Source: Ciborinia camelliae (Eukaryota > Ascomycota > Leotiomycetes > Helotiales > Sclerotiniaceae). From it: a stretch of DNA of 64,000 nucleotides. The stretch spans positions 2,938,288 through 3,002,287 of the forward strand of contig JANPYM010000001.1 in NCBI GenBank assembly GCA_025890175.1, read 5' to 3'. The translations under genes and the position numbers were made by a program. How positions within the stretch are numbered: the stretch's first letter is position 1; the number at the start of each line of letters is the position of its first letter. Below are positions 44,547-55,797 of the stretch, in pieces. A model generated the notes under the pieces. It searched no databases. It saw only the letters and a program-made list of their open reading frames with translations, and was not told where the DNA came from.

Positions 44547-46078
44547 TTGATGATGTTTAAAGTATATACATGGTGTTACGATAACTAGACATGGCCCCCA
44601 ATAGACATGTGTCATTACAGAACCTTTTGATTTTCCCAATCCTCTATCGTCTTCTTGCCTAAGAGTTTTTAATTTATGCCATACCCTACCCGCTTTTGTA
44701 AGTTATTTCCTCTGTTGCCAACCATCGTTTTGCTCTGATCAAGCCCGAAAGATACGGGAGTTTTCTTAAACCATATTCCACACGTAGTTCATGCCAAAAT
44801 GAGGTTTACACATGATTGACTCGTTGGCCAAAATCAAAAATCAGAAATTCGGCCAACAAAATGGGAAAATCCTTTCGATATGGGATTTTATTTCGACTGC
44901 TCTCTTCGATATGAGGCATCTCTTTCACTCAAACACCCCTCCCACCCGAAGGTGGTTATAACTTAGCGGTCGACCCAAGTGCGCCGTGATGACTCCATGA
45001 GATTTTTGATGGATAGAAGTTTGGAACTTGTTTAGATATACAGTACATGTAGATGTATATTATTGGGGCAAAATTTCCCGATGTTACTCTCAGGCATAGG
45101 CACCCATACCCTACCCGAAGTATTTCACCTCCTCGAATGATTTACCCTACCCTACTGAATTCTACAAAGTAATAACCCAATAAAACCCGCGAGTACAAGT
45201 AAACCCGCAAATATATATCATATGATCGTCTAATATAATCATCCAAAATTGAAACTATTCCCAACTCTATCCCCACCTTTCACTTTTCATTTTCCACCTT
45301 CCATCTTCCACCCCCCCCTTTCAACTTTGAACGACTACATTAAACGATCACATAATATACCCGCGAATATACCCGTACCCTTAAACATTTCACCGAGTGA
45401 TGACCCTACCCCGTAGGGAGGGAGCAGAGTGGCTACCCGTCCAGTTTTACCCCGGGTTACCCCGGGTGTACCCTACCCTGTGCCCAACCCTGATTACTCT
45501 ATGTCCCTTCCTCCTCCCTCTAGTCAGTATGGGCCAGATTTGTTTTTTGTTATTGGTTTTTTAAAATTTAGGTACGGAGATTTGAAGGCTGACGTAGGAG
45601 TATAACAGGTTACTTGAGGCTGACAATAGGAATGCGGAAGTTCCAATAGTTTAGTCTCGCGGTTATAGTCTATTTAAGATTCAGTTCTTTTGTACCTTCT
45701 AGAACTAAGATCTAGATTTTCACCAATACGAATCTAAATTACATCATTCATTTGCCTCCCCAGTCGTCCTTGTGATATAGGCAAGCCAAAACCCTCGCGT
45801 GGGATGTCAGTAGGATTGGTACTAAATTCCATCGTTTCGAATTTATGATGGTTGAGATGAAACGAGTTTATGATTGAGGTTAATTCCAGCGTTGACTGTG
45901 TACTTGCTGATTTATTCCAAATTTCGAAGTATTTTGGTATTATAGGAACAAAAGTCGGGATTATATATTGTACGAAAAGCCGCTATTGCTCCCGTGGTTT
46001 AGTTCACCCAAAAACCAATCACACTATTCTCTTAACGGATCGTAAAACCGCAATACCTAGACGTCATCTTTCTGTAGT
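44547..46078. other. Convergent interval with ACCCTACCC-rich patch
   Basis: 1.5 kb between convergent genes. Copies of TACCCTACCC or near-copies occur at 44682, 45107, 45143, 45402 and 45469. A tandem TACCCCGGGT pair lies at 45448-45467, and ACCCGCGAATATACCCG words near 45360. No frame has coding character; the one at 45870-46094 was rejected. An eroded non-autonomous repeat is likely. Confidence 0.5.
45448..45478. repeat. Tandem TACCCCGGGT pair plus TACCCTACCC
   Basis: Two perfect adjacent copies of the 10-mer TACCCCGGGT (45448-45457 and 45458-45467) are followed directly by GTACCCTACCC. The local GC content is far above the surrounding sequence. Confidence 0.9.
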
Positions 46079-47290
46079 TCATTTACTAACATAAACGTCA
46101 AAAACACAGTGCCAAACATCGGGAGCAAAAGTCTTGACAAACTCGACATGCTCAACCTTCACTTTCCTCTTATCGACTAGTTCCTGGAGCCAGGTTTGGA
46201 ACATCTCCTCAATCTCCCTCTTCCTTATTTCCACATCCGCAATCCCAACATTTTCATGTAAGTGTAACCATCCGTCCTCGCTCAAGATATTCATCGCGGC
46301 TTTCCACGCGGGTTCACTAGTAGGCAAAAACCCACAATTCAGATGTTTCACCGTCCCAAGGCCCTTCATTCGCTCCAACCTCTGCTCTGCCTCAACATTA
46401 CTCTCCAAGAACACCACAATCCTCTCATCCCCAACCTCCTCGACTACCTCCCCCTTCCTCACAACCCTAATTCTCCAACCATTAGCTACCGCTCCCCTCC
46501 TCAAGCCCTCAACACTCCAACCATTCAATTCCCACCCGACTACTCTTCCCACGCCCATCCCAACATAACTAAACACAAAATACCCAATTCCCGCATACAA
46601 ATCCACCGCCGTCCAATTCCTCCTTTCTTCTTTCCCTATCTCTTTCTTTCCATTCGAACTCGCCGTTGAGGTATCATCATGAAACCCCAATAGTCTAGCC
46701 TTCTCCTTCACATTTCCCCTGCTAAACATTGTCCATCTCGGCGCCCAAACCTGTTCAATCCCATTCTGTTTCGTACTCACCCAAAACGCCTCTTCGAAAT
46801 CTTTTTCCGTGGGTTCTCCCCCTTTGAAATCGGGCCCGAAATCTCCATGTAGCATAAGTAGTCCACTGGGACTTCTCAATATATTCTCTTCTTCTTTTTT
46901 CTCATCTTCATTATCTCTCCCCCTTTCTTTTTCATGGAGGGGTATTCCGGCATTAATTGCAAGATGGGTTAGTTTCTTGCCTTCTTTCTTTGATACACTC
47001 TGGAGAATTTGAGTGAAGAGTACTTCTTTCTGGGAAGGCTCAAGATGGGAGAGTAGTGAAGTCCAATGTGGCGAGGAAAATGATCCGGAGGGGAGAAGAA
47101 GCATGGGTGAATATATCACCCAGCGTTTAGGAGAGGTGGAAATAAGTGAGTCGATCGAAGCGGAGATTTCTAAAAATAATGTGGAGTGGAGTGTTTGGAA
47201 AAATGCCCGGATGGTGGATTCGATAGGATTTTGAGGTTTTGGTTTCGGGGGACGTTTGCCTTTGGGCGGAGGTAAAGTATTTGGTTCCAT
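46079..47290 (-). CDS. TYW2: tRNA wybutosine-synthesizing protein 2 (tRNA-Phe aminocarboxypropyltransferase)
   Basis: Single exon, 403 aa, ATG at 47290. The class I methyltransferase-fold motif WTAVDLYAGIGYFVFSYVG is at about residues 225-243 and binds S-adenosylmethionine. Downstream blocks are VVGWELNGWSVEGLRRG, VKHLNCGFLPTSEPAWKAA and DGWLHLHENVG. The VKTFAPDVWHCVFDVYV ending matches TYW2/Trm12 proteins, including the HLNCGFLP segment near the active site. The enzyme transfers the 3-amino-3-carboxypropyl group of SAM to 4-demethylwyosine at position 37 of tRNA-Phe, in the cytosol, and so protects reading frame at Phe codons. A low-complexity Glu/Lys insert (KERGRDNEDEKKEEEN) near 120-137 is probably a surface loop. 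Convergent with the EF-hand gene. Confidence 0.94.
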   Translation of the reverse strand: MEPNTLPPPKGKRPPKPKPQNPIESTIRAFFQTLHSTLFLEISASIDSLISTSPKRWVIYSPMLLLPSGSFSSPHWTSLLSHLEPSQKEVLFTQILQSVSKKEGKKLTHLAINAGIPLHEKERGRDNEDEKKEEENILRSPSGLLMLHGDFGPDFKGGEPTEKDFEEAFWVSTKQNGIEQVWAPRWTMFSRGNVKEKARLLGFHDDTSTASSNGKKEIGKEERRNWTAVDLYAGIGYFVFSYVGMGVGRVVGWELNGWSVEGLRRGAVANGWRIRVVRKGEVVEEVGDERIVVFLESNVEAEQRLERMKGLGTVKHLNCGFLPTSEPAWKAAMNILSEDGWLHLHENVGIADVEIRKREIEEMFQTWLQELVDKRKVKVEHVEFVKTFAPDVWHCVFDVYVSK

Positions 47291-50200
47291 AATTAATAGC
47301 GGCGAAGAAAGAAGACTTTATGGAAATATTCGACTTGTGCTTGAGGTCAAGAATGGTGATTGAAAATCGAAATGATATATTTACCCCACGTTTCGCTTAT
47401 GTAAGCTGTGCGTTCAACGATTTTACCTACACCATTCGAAGTTTCGAAGCTTCGATGCTTCATTCTACGGAACAGATTACGAGGTTATTATCATATTTTC
47501 CTGCCATCAATAGATGGCCATGATCAGATGTAAGGAAGCCTTTTGGGAGTATCTGGGATACATCACAAGAAAGCCGATACGATGCGAAAATTTACTGCCA
47601 AAGGTCAATCAGAATTTAAATGATATTTTTTTTTCAACTGCAATAATAAAGGACTATTTTAACCAGGCAAGCAAACAATAACAAAGATTTTGAGGAAGAT
47701 AGGAGTATCAAGAGGTTGAAAGAGCCCAAAAACTCAAGCTTGCTATCTGTTCTCATGGTAGCTCCCGGTGGGCTCCATCACAAAAGTTTTGGCCATCAGG
47801 CCCTTCTTTTTCGTTGCCTAATTGATCATACTGGGTGGGATACTGATAGGTATTGAATTTGGATATCGATATTTCGCCTCAATTTTCACAATAAGGGTTT
47901 TCCATGAAATATTCCACTGGCAGGTTGTTCAAAGGGGTTTCATATGGTTGATATTGGAGTGTCTAGAGACCTGAACATCTACACAAAGGTTGTTCTATTG
48001 TCCATGAGTTATTGATGGATGTATTCAGAGAGAGCACTTCAGTTAAGATAAGTAAGCTTCGGGTTATGTCATCGTTATTTGAATTGTTCAGTGACAATTT
48101 GGCAATATTTTTGTTTTCCTGGGTAGAGCTACCTAGTTTCCAGTACTTTGGGAAAGCGCACTCCACAAATGCTGGCATCCGAAATCGATGAGCTCGAACC
48201 ATGTGAGTATGAATGATATCATGCCGAAAAGAGAAGGAAGGGAAGAGGCCAGCTTTCTCATTTTTGTATTTCCTAGATCTCACGTCAACTGACTGAATGA
48301 TTGCGGAGGATTAAATTTTGACTATTGTTGTTGTTACATTGTGGCAGGTGCTCTCGCCAAAAGTTGAAAGTGGAAAAGACGACATGCTGTCATTGCTGAT
48401 CGTTGTTCAGACGGCCATTAATCTAGGTAGTTCGATGTTGGTGCTCATGTGCAAAGGTAGAAGGAGCTACATCGGAGCTGCTTTTGGGCAACCCCTCGAA
48501 TGATTTTCATTTTCGTATCGATACTTTGATTGGCGTGTTCCGAAATCTGACCTATTCAAAGAAAAACCTGAGTTGTAACTTCTTTCCAGATCGTTCGCCC
48601 GATTCCCATAGACAATCCCTGATCAGTAAGAATTTTTGCAATTGGGAAGGAAGGACCCATCGTATCCATGGTGCACCTCTTCTATATTTGTGCTGTGTTT
48701 TTCCTAATTTACATTGATACATTGTCAGTCCACGGTCCTCCCATATTCGGATAAGAGCACCCAATACCTTCATCCAACCATAAGTTTGACTTTTTTGAGA
48801 ATTTTCTTGGCAAGTCCTGCCTGAAAGTGTGTATTGATGCCAAAATCATAGTTAACCAAAAGTTTTTGAATCACCCAGAAAAGAAAAGACGAAAGGAGAG
48901 CCCTTATTTACTAGCAAACAAGAAGAGACACAAGGGCAACGAAAATAGCAACAAAACAATAGCCAATACCACCACAGCTTGTAGAGTACCCATAAACTTG
49001 CACACGCCGCACACACAAACCAAGCATAAAATCTCTAACCTCTCTATAGAGGAGCTCGCTTTGCGAAGGACATTGCCACTTCATAAAGGACTTTCCTCTG
49101 AGGAGGGTGTGATCGCTCTATAGAGGTCATCACTCTAGAAAGGACATCGCCGCTTTGTAGAGGAACCTCTCTGGGGAGGATAGGGATTCCAAAAGGCAAT
49201 CTTTGAGGTGGGAGGGGGCAGGGGTTTATATAGATACATCTGGATGGATATAACCGACATCGGTATTGACCGTATGGTGATTAGCTGGTAGAAATACCAG
49301 GTAGCTGGACCTTAACTAAGTTAGTAGATATATACTACAGTATTCCATTTCCAACCAGGGAACTAGTAATTAGTATTCATAGTCTAAATTTCTCTTCAGC
49401 TGCTCACCCAGTGCACTACCGACAGACACTAGGCATCAAAATTCGATACTTCGACTTGTCTGGAATGCAACTGGCAGTGAACAATTCTTGCAGATAACCT
49501 TTTGCAAGAAACCTAACCCAAGCTAATCACAATATACCTAACATTAGCATCAAATGCCACATCAAACCCACGATGCCAAACTTAAATTCACCAAACCCCA
49601 ACTAGGTAATTTGAATTTCAAGTATGCATCCATACCCAAGTACCTCCTAGGTACCTACATCAAGATTCGAGACCTAGACCCAGGGCAACTCAAAATCTTT
49701 CTCAAGGATCTGTTTACCGACCTAGTTCCATTGGTAAATCATGCAATCCCATGGGCCATTAGCATAGCGGTGCGGGATTCGGAATCTCGCGGTACAATGA
49801 TCTTTCTAGAGACTGATTGATGATTGGGATTCATCAGTATCATTGAATAGGTACTACCTAATTACCTACGCAGTTAAAGCACCGATGTATACTATACCAA
49901 TCCTCATCCCCATTTCACTTTCAAATAGTGAAGTATACTATACCTATTACCTATTACACATTGCACATTGCACAATACACCGAGAAAAAAAAAGAAAAAT
50001 CGGTCTAATATAATCTAATCTAAGCCGCAAGAATTCACCTCATCTATCAATAGATACTACCTACCAACCTACCTACTACCTACCTACCCATTAACACCTA
50101 CCCAATAAAAGAAAAGAAGCTCTCCACGGGACGCTCCAAACTACCTCCATCCATCCATTTATATTAATAACTCCAGCTAAGGTACCGTCCCTAGCTCCCG

Positions 50201-51267
50201 GAAAGTGATAGGTACCTACCGGTTCCAAGGCTGTTAAAGGTAACCGGAGTAAACAAAAGGTACCTATTATCTATAGTAAATTATAGGACGTCTCGACATC
50301 TCAACCTCATCAGTCTCTACCTACCTACCTGGTACCTATCTACCTATACAAACAATATCGAGGAAAATCAATATCATAATATAAAAATTCATACAATATA
50401 TTCCCTTCGAAAATAAAATAACATGAAATGCGATTATCATAATGATTATTGGTTGCTGGCGAGCCAGCCCACCAGCAAAGAATGTACACTAGGTACATTC
50501 ACTCACTCCATATCATACCTACCCCGGCCAGGAATGCTCTCTCTCTGCGACTTTCCCAACACATATTATATCTTCACAATCCATAACGTCGCTCACCACC
50601 ATCCCTCCTCACCCACATTTATGCAGGAACCACTCCTCGTTTTACTTCATACCACACCACAGAATCAATTTCATTTTTAATAGTTTTCCATTCAACTACT
50701 CTACTCTACACTCTCATCGCCTCTCCTCTCCTCCCCCACTTCTCCTAAATGCCATTCCTTATGCTGTGTTACATACAACCATTCAACTAACTGTTCACAT
50801 CGGGTATTATTCTCAATTCGCTCGCTCCATCTTACAAAAGAAAAAGAGTACTGGATTACAGCACATATCATTCGAATGGCCATGGCCATCCGTCTATTCA
50901 TCCACCACCACTACCAAACTTCCTCCGCCATCAACCTAAAAGTTGTTACCTCTTTATCCATCTATCCGCAAATCCAGTGAAAAAAGAAAAGAAAAGAAAT
51001 CATTGTTCGGGGGTTCCAAGGCAAGTATTCATACTTACAAAGAAACTAGAAGTGATATCAAAGTATCATCGAGGGTGAGTGTCTAGCTAGCTAAACTGAG
51101 CAAAAATCGACAGATATTGCCTCACCATTAAACGCCCCCCCGAAAGGAAGCCGAAGAAAATGAGAAGGGAGATCGAGGAAATAAAAAGATGCACTGTGGT
51201 AAGCTTAATGCTATCAAGAAGATTCATCCATTCCGAGTTTCTTCAAGAGCATTAATGGCTGTAGTGG
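47291..51267. other. 4 kb interval between TYW2 and the DENN gene
   Basis: No supported gene. Contents: a diverged tandem duplication at 49042-49189; a lone 88-codon plus frame at 49554-49820; dense CCTACC/GGTACC motifs at 49640-49660, 50055-50100, 50210-50225 and 50310-50345; and pyrimidine-rich DNA around 50580-50760. The 106-codon minus frame at 47963-48283 has no recognisable domain. The last kilobase is presumably DENN 3' UTR and flank. Confidence 0.45.
49042..49189. repeat. Diverged tandem duplication, ~74-bp unit opening with CTCTATAGAGG
   Basis: Copy 1 is 49042-49115 and copy 2 is 49116-49189. Both open with the palindrome CTCTATAGAGG. They continue with matching words (GAAGGACATTGCC / GAAAGGACATCGCC; CTTTCCTCTGAGGAGGG / AACCTCTCTGGGGAGGA). 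Identity is partial, so the duplication is old. The stems suggest hairpin potential in each copy. It may be the end of a decayed transposable element. Confidence 0.7.
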
Positions 51268-54183
51268 CTAATGCCCACCCAGAGCACTGATCCGAGCACC
51301 CGCAGGTCGGTGGATCAATCCTGGCTTCCCAACAATGCTATGTCGCACACTTCCAGCGTCACTCCTACCACCGAGTTCCTCGTCGCTATCTTCCATGATG
51401 TTGGTTGGTAGATCGTCTCTGACATGGTATTGTTGGCTATCTCTGTCGGGTGTAGTGATGGAACTAGCGATCGACATAGCTGTGCTGGATCTGTGACTGA
51501 GATCTGGAGTAGGTGGAACGCTGGAAGAACGTACACTTGGGTGGAGCATACTGTCTTCGCCCGATTGTTCGCCATCACTGGTCATGGTTGAAAGATTGCT
51601 TTCGCGGTGTCTTCTTTGCTTCTCTCTCATAGAAAATTCCTCCGCTTCGGCATCATCATCATGGGCCATCATGAGACCCTCCACGGCAGCTGCACATTGA
51701 TCACTAATGTTTCGGATGATGTGAGCAATGGCATCGGTTTTGTCCCGAAGATGACGATCAGCGACATCTGCAATGCTGATTGCGCTGTAACGCTTACTGT
51801 TTCGCACTCCTCCAACCAATCTTGCCTCCATATCATGAGTCATATCATCGCCAGATCGGCCAAGGCCTTGTGAGCGAGATGGTGCACGAGACGCACGAGA
51901 CGATGCACGAGATGATCCACGCTCAGAATTTGCTCTTGATGAAGGTCTCTTGCCCTCAGCTTTGCTTTCCTCGGCCATATCGCCCATATTTTCTGCGTCT
52001 TCTTGGTCGAACTCGGCATCAAGATACTCACTCATATCTGGACTCTTCTGGATAGTACGGACCAAGTGCTCCAAGTGGTGAGATTGACCACCAATAAGAC
52101 TGCGGAGGTGCAACACAACACGTTGCGCCTCATCCCGTTGTCGGAGAAGGGTGGAATTGGTGCGCTGAAGCTCTGAAAGTTCCTTCTTGTTGCGCTTACG
52201 TTCACGTTCGAGTTCTTCGGCAATTTCCTGCTGAAGAACAAGTGCCTCAAGAGCATCGTCGCGCTGCTTTTCTGTACCAGAAAGGCGAGTATTGAGACGA
52301 GCTGCATCGTCCTTCTGTTGATCAATAAGACCAGTAAGGCGTCTGTTCTCTCGTTTGTGGGTTTCGATCTTGGCCTTGAGATCTTGAGTCTCCTTGGTAA
52401 GCTGCTCAGCAAATGCTTGGAATTTGAGGAATTGTTGCTTCCAGCTGTCAAGTTCTTCAACCAAGAAGTTGTTTCTCTTCGTAACTTTGCCGAGTTCGGT
52501 ATCCATGCGTCCCTTGAGGTTAATGAAGTCTTGCCATGCCTCAAGCGCGTCTCTGGAGTATTGATTTCTCTCGCGTACGATTTCGTTGAGATGTCTCATG
52601 GAAACCTTAGTCATAAGAGGTTTCTTCTGAGCTCCTCCAAAAACAGCCTTCATGCCGGTATTTCGTCCCTGAAAAAGTTAGTGCATTTTCAAGCAGATCA
52701 AAATCGTAATTTACTCACCATCTTCTCACAAACATGATCCATCACGGCCATGGCAGCATCCTGGTTCCACCATTCCGGCTCCTGGATAGACTCAACTTCG
52801 CCGCGCATAACGATGATTTGACCAGCTGGAATCAATTTGCCACCACCATAAGCTGAACGAAGATGTTGCGGTACACCAGAGGGTGTTACATCACCGTTGA
52901 GAGCCTGAGTAATGCGGTTGACCATCTTCGTGCGTTGACCAGCGGTCAAAGCAGTAGGTGGGCTGGATGTTAGTACGAAGTTGCGATCCAAGTCCACCAC
53001 CAAGGCATCTGTGGGCGCGGTGAATAGAGATCGGCATTCTGCTGTAATTCCGAGAATATATGGTCCAGGTTCCTGAACGAGTTCATGGGCATGTCTTGCA
53101 TGAACCACTGGAACATAAAGGCCACTCCATTCATAAACTCGAACGAAATATCGAATGGTCTCCGAAGCCACTGTGAGCATGGCAGGGTAATGAGAAACGA
53201 AGATAATGCGACGAGTGGGTGATAAAGCTGCCTCGACAACCCCTACAATGTTAGGAATAGATAAGCAAGAGAACAATGGCCACATGGCGAAGTTTTGAAA
53301 GCCTGTTGGAGAAGAGGGAAATTGATAGCAGAGTGCGTAATCCTTCATGTCAATGCGCACGAGATCATTGAGTCTAGGAGCTGGGAAGCTCAATATTCTC
53401 GAGACCTCCTCAGCATGGAAAAGATTGGTAGCTTTATTCCAATGAATCCACATTCCTCTGAGGTAGTCTCCCAACAAATTGTACAAAGGGTATCTGGAAA
53501 GGAAAGACAAGCAGTATGGAATCCAGTAGGTCTCGTCTGCCGAGTCGTAGAAGTCGGATTCTGTTCTTCTTCTCAAGTCACGGATTGTCTCTGCACGCTT
53601 TTCATCCGCTCGGGACCAAACACGCAGTGCAATACCATACAAAGTATGAGAGGAATCTTGTTGAAGGACGAAGGAATGGTGAACACAATGAGGTTGACTG
53701 CGACCGGTGCAGATTTCGACATCGTGTGGGAAACATGCCTGTTATCAATTAGTATAATTTTTACCAAGGACTGATTTTCTTCCTTACTCTCATGGCAGAA
53801 TGAAGAGCTCTGGCGATTTCATTATCTTGCTCGAGTCTAGGGCTACTACCCAGAATCTCAGGAAGCCAAAATTGACCAACGGCACCTTTCATATGTTGAA
53901 TCTTTCCTTGCGCTGGAGCTGGAGCCTTTACCCATTGTGCTGGTTCTCGGCCAACACCGCATACCATATAGGCATGGGTGAGGGTCTTTGGTGTTCGTGC
54001 TTGAGGTTTGGCATTGAGTGTAGAAGGGATAGGCTGGGTGATTCTTGAGTGAAGAGAGGAAGTTCGGCTGGGGATGATGAGGTTGTGATCCTGGTTGTTT
54101 TCCCGAGTACTGGGTCTCTCATCACCTCTATCTCTAGTCTTTGGTCGGAAGAAGTTGGCCGAACTTGTGAGTGATGGAGCCAT
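51268..54183 (-). CDS. DENN-domain protein, probable Rab GEF, with C-terminal coiled coil
   Basis: Three exons, 54183-53788, 53738-52719 and 52668-51268. The introns are 49 nt (GTAAGG...AACAG) and 50 nt (GTGAGT...TTCAG), both phase 0, and the product is 938 aa. The joins are ALHSAMR|ACFPHDVEIC and CEKM|GRNTGMKAVF. Upstream DENN covers about 70-185 (AYMVCGVGREPAQW, HHSFVLQQDSSHTLYGIALRV). Core DENN covers about 205-410: LSFLSRYPLYNLLGDYLR, FSCLSIPNIVGVVEAAL, RIIFVSHYPAMLTVASETIR, VPVVHARHAHELVQEPGPYILG. The downstream DENN part starts near DALVVDLDRNFVL. A coiled coil follows (residues ~480-650), then a Ser/Arg-rich disordered tail. DENN proteins exchange GDP for GTP on Rab GTPases in vesicle traffic. 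Which Rab is not visible. Confidence 0.92.
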
Positions 54184-54704
54184 TGTGGGAGAGATTAAGA
54201 GAAGTCAAAACTCCCAATTCCCAGCTTTCTAGAATCCAAATATATACTCCTTTGATGGAGTAGAACAAGATTGCAGAAAAGTTTGAAATTTGTCGAAGTT
54301 GTCGAAAGTCGTCGAAAGTCTTGGTGATTCCGACCGGTATATATTATCGTCAAAGCTAAGTTCGTAAAAGTGAAGTGGTGAAAATATCAAAAGAGTGTAT
54401 GCAGTGAATTGAATTTATCTTTCGATTTTGGACATCTGAACTTGGGCATTCACTTTCCTAATGTTTTCGAGTGACCCCTTTTCCTTCCAATGAATGTTTG
54501 TTCACTTCTTCGTCGGTCCAGCTTTGAAAGAATTGATGATATAGAACTTTTATGTTTTGATGCTACTTTTCAGCTGCTTTCTGCAAAATGCAGAATGCCG
54601 TGCAGTCTCGAAATGCAAGCAAAGAATGAAAGAATCAATATGGTAGAAGTGGAAGGCAAGAGAGGGAAGGAAGGGTGATCGGATCCAGATGATGAATTGG
54701 AGAA

Positions 54705-54765
54705 ATGGTAAGGGCAGTAAGGGCAGTAAGGGAAAAGCAAGCAGGGCAAGCAGGGAAAGCAGGCA
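54705..54765. repeat. Short tandem repeats GTAAGGGCA and AAGCAGGG
   Basis: Three GTAAGGGCA-type units run directly into three or four AAGCAGGG-type units. The minus-strand hydrophobic frames over this interval (54550-54804) are an effect of the repeat and not genes. Confidence 0.85.
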
Positions 54766-55442
54766 ATGGACAAAAAAAGAGGAGCATGCAGGTGCACACT
54801 GCACAGAAGGTTAAAATGGACTTGACAAGGGTTCGAAGTTAGAAGAACCGAATCTCGAATTATTAATCCCTGTCAAATGTGATAGCTTGGTTTTAGGTGG
54901 TTTGGGAAGGGGTACGGTCCGAAGGGGGAACAAAAATCTATCAGGGGTGTGACTGTATGAGAACTGTATGAGAACTATTAAGAACTTCCAATCCCATTGG
55001 AACCTTTTTAAGAACTTTGAGAACTTTATATAATTGGTCAAAAACATTCAGAAGATTGAAGGGTGGGTCCATGCTCAGGAGATCCGAGATTGAAATTATT
55101 ATTATCAAAATAAAAATAAAAATAAAAATGAAATATTAATTTGACGACGCTATGGTCAATAAGACCTGGAGAGGTAATATAAAAAAGTAGTATATATTAT
55201 CACAATTATAATCACAATCACAATCACAGTTACAAGAATCACACAATCATAATATACAAGGGTATGGTCAAAGTGTTGACATTGATTGACAAGTGAGCAC
55301 CGAGTACAGGAGTGTAGGTAGGGGGTACTGTGATGACTGAATAAGGAAATAAGGAAAATAATGAAAGTTATGGAAAACAAAAGAAAAGAAAATTGGATGG
55401 AGAAAAGGATGGAAATAAATGGTTCATTGAAGAACAGACTGG

Positions 55443-55470
55443 AATCAATCAATCAATCAATCAATCAATC
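55443..55470. repeat. (TCAA)n microsatellite
   Basis: About seven AATC/TCAA units. Non-coding. Confidence 0.92.
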
Positions 55471-55522
55471 TCAATCAACCTGCAATCTCAAGAATCCAAT
55501 TGGAGAGTGGGGAACCACTCAA

Positions 55523-55571
55523 TGCAGTCACCAGTGGCTGCAGTGACCAGTGGTGATGACCAGTGACTGCA
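55523..55571. repeat. Inverted repeat TGCAGTCAC...GTGACTGCA with internal CAGTGACCAGTGG repeats
   Basis: Nine-base perfect arms (55523-55531 and 55563-55571) enclose further CCAGTGG/CAGTGACCAGTGG copies, so several alternative hairpins can form. Non-coding. Confidence 0.85.
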
Positions 55572-55619
55572 AGTGACATACACAAATTGAGGGGTGCTTT
55601 GATATTCTTTGCTGATGGG

Positions 55620-55656
55620 ACTTTGCTTTGCTTTGCTTTGCTTCCCTTCCCTTCCC
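55620..55656. repeat. (TTTGC)n then (CCCTT)n microsatellite
   Basis: Four TTTGC units are followed by three CCCTT units, both 5-nt periods. Non-coding. Confidence 0.92.
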
Positions 55657-55757
55657 TGCGTATGTAGGACAATCAGTCTCCATTATCCTGTACGATTTAC
55701 GAGAGTACTATGTCTTAGTGTCTTAGTGTGATGTATAGTTAGTTACATTAGTGTAAT

Positions 55758-55797
55758 AATGCAGCAATGCAGCAATGCAGCAATGCAGCAATGCAGC
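55758..55797. repeat. 8-bp tandem repeat AATGCAGC
   Basis: Five perfect head-to-tail copies of AATGCAGC, ending at 55797. Non-coding. Confidence 0.95.

Noticed and set aside
44682..45478. ACCCTACCC words as interstitial telomere
   Set aside because: The unit is TACCC, not CCCTAA, and the words are dispersed rather than tandem.
54550..54804. Two hydrophobic minus-strand frames
   Set aside because: Produced by AAGGGCAGT/AAGCAGGG simple repeats read in reverse; overlapping and without a real start context.
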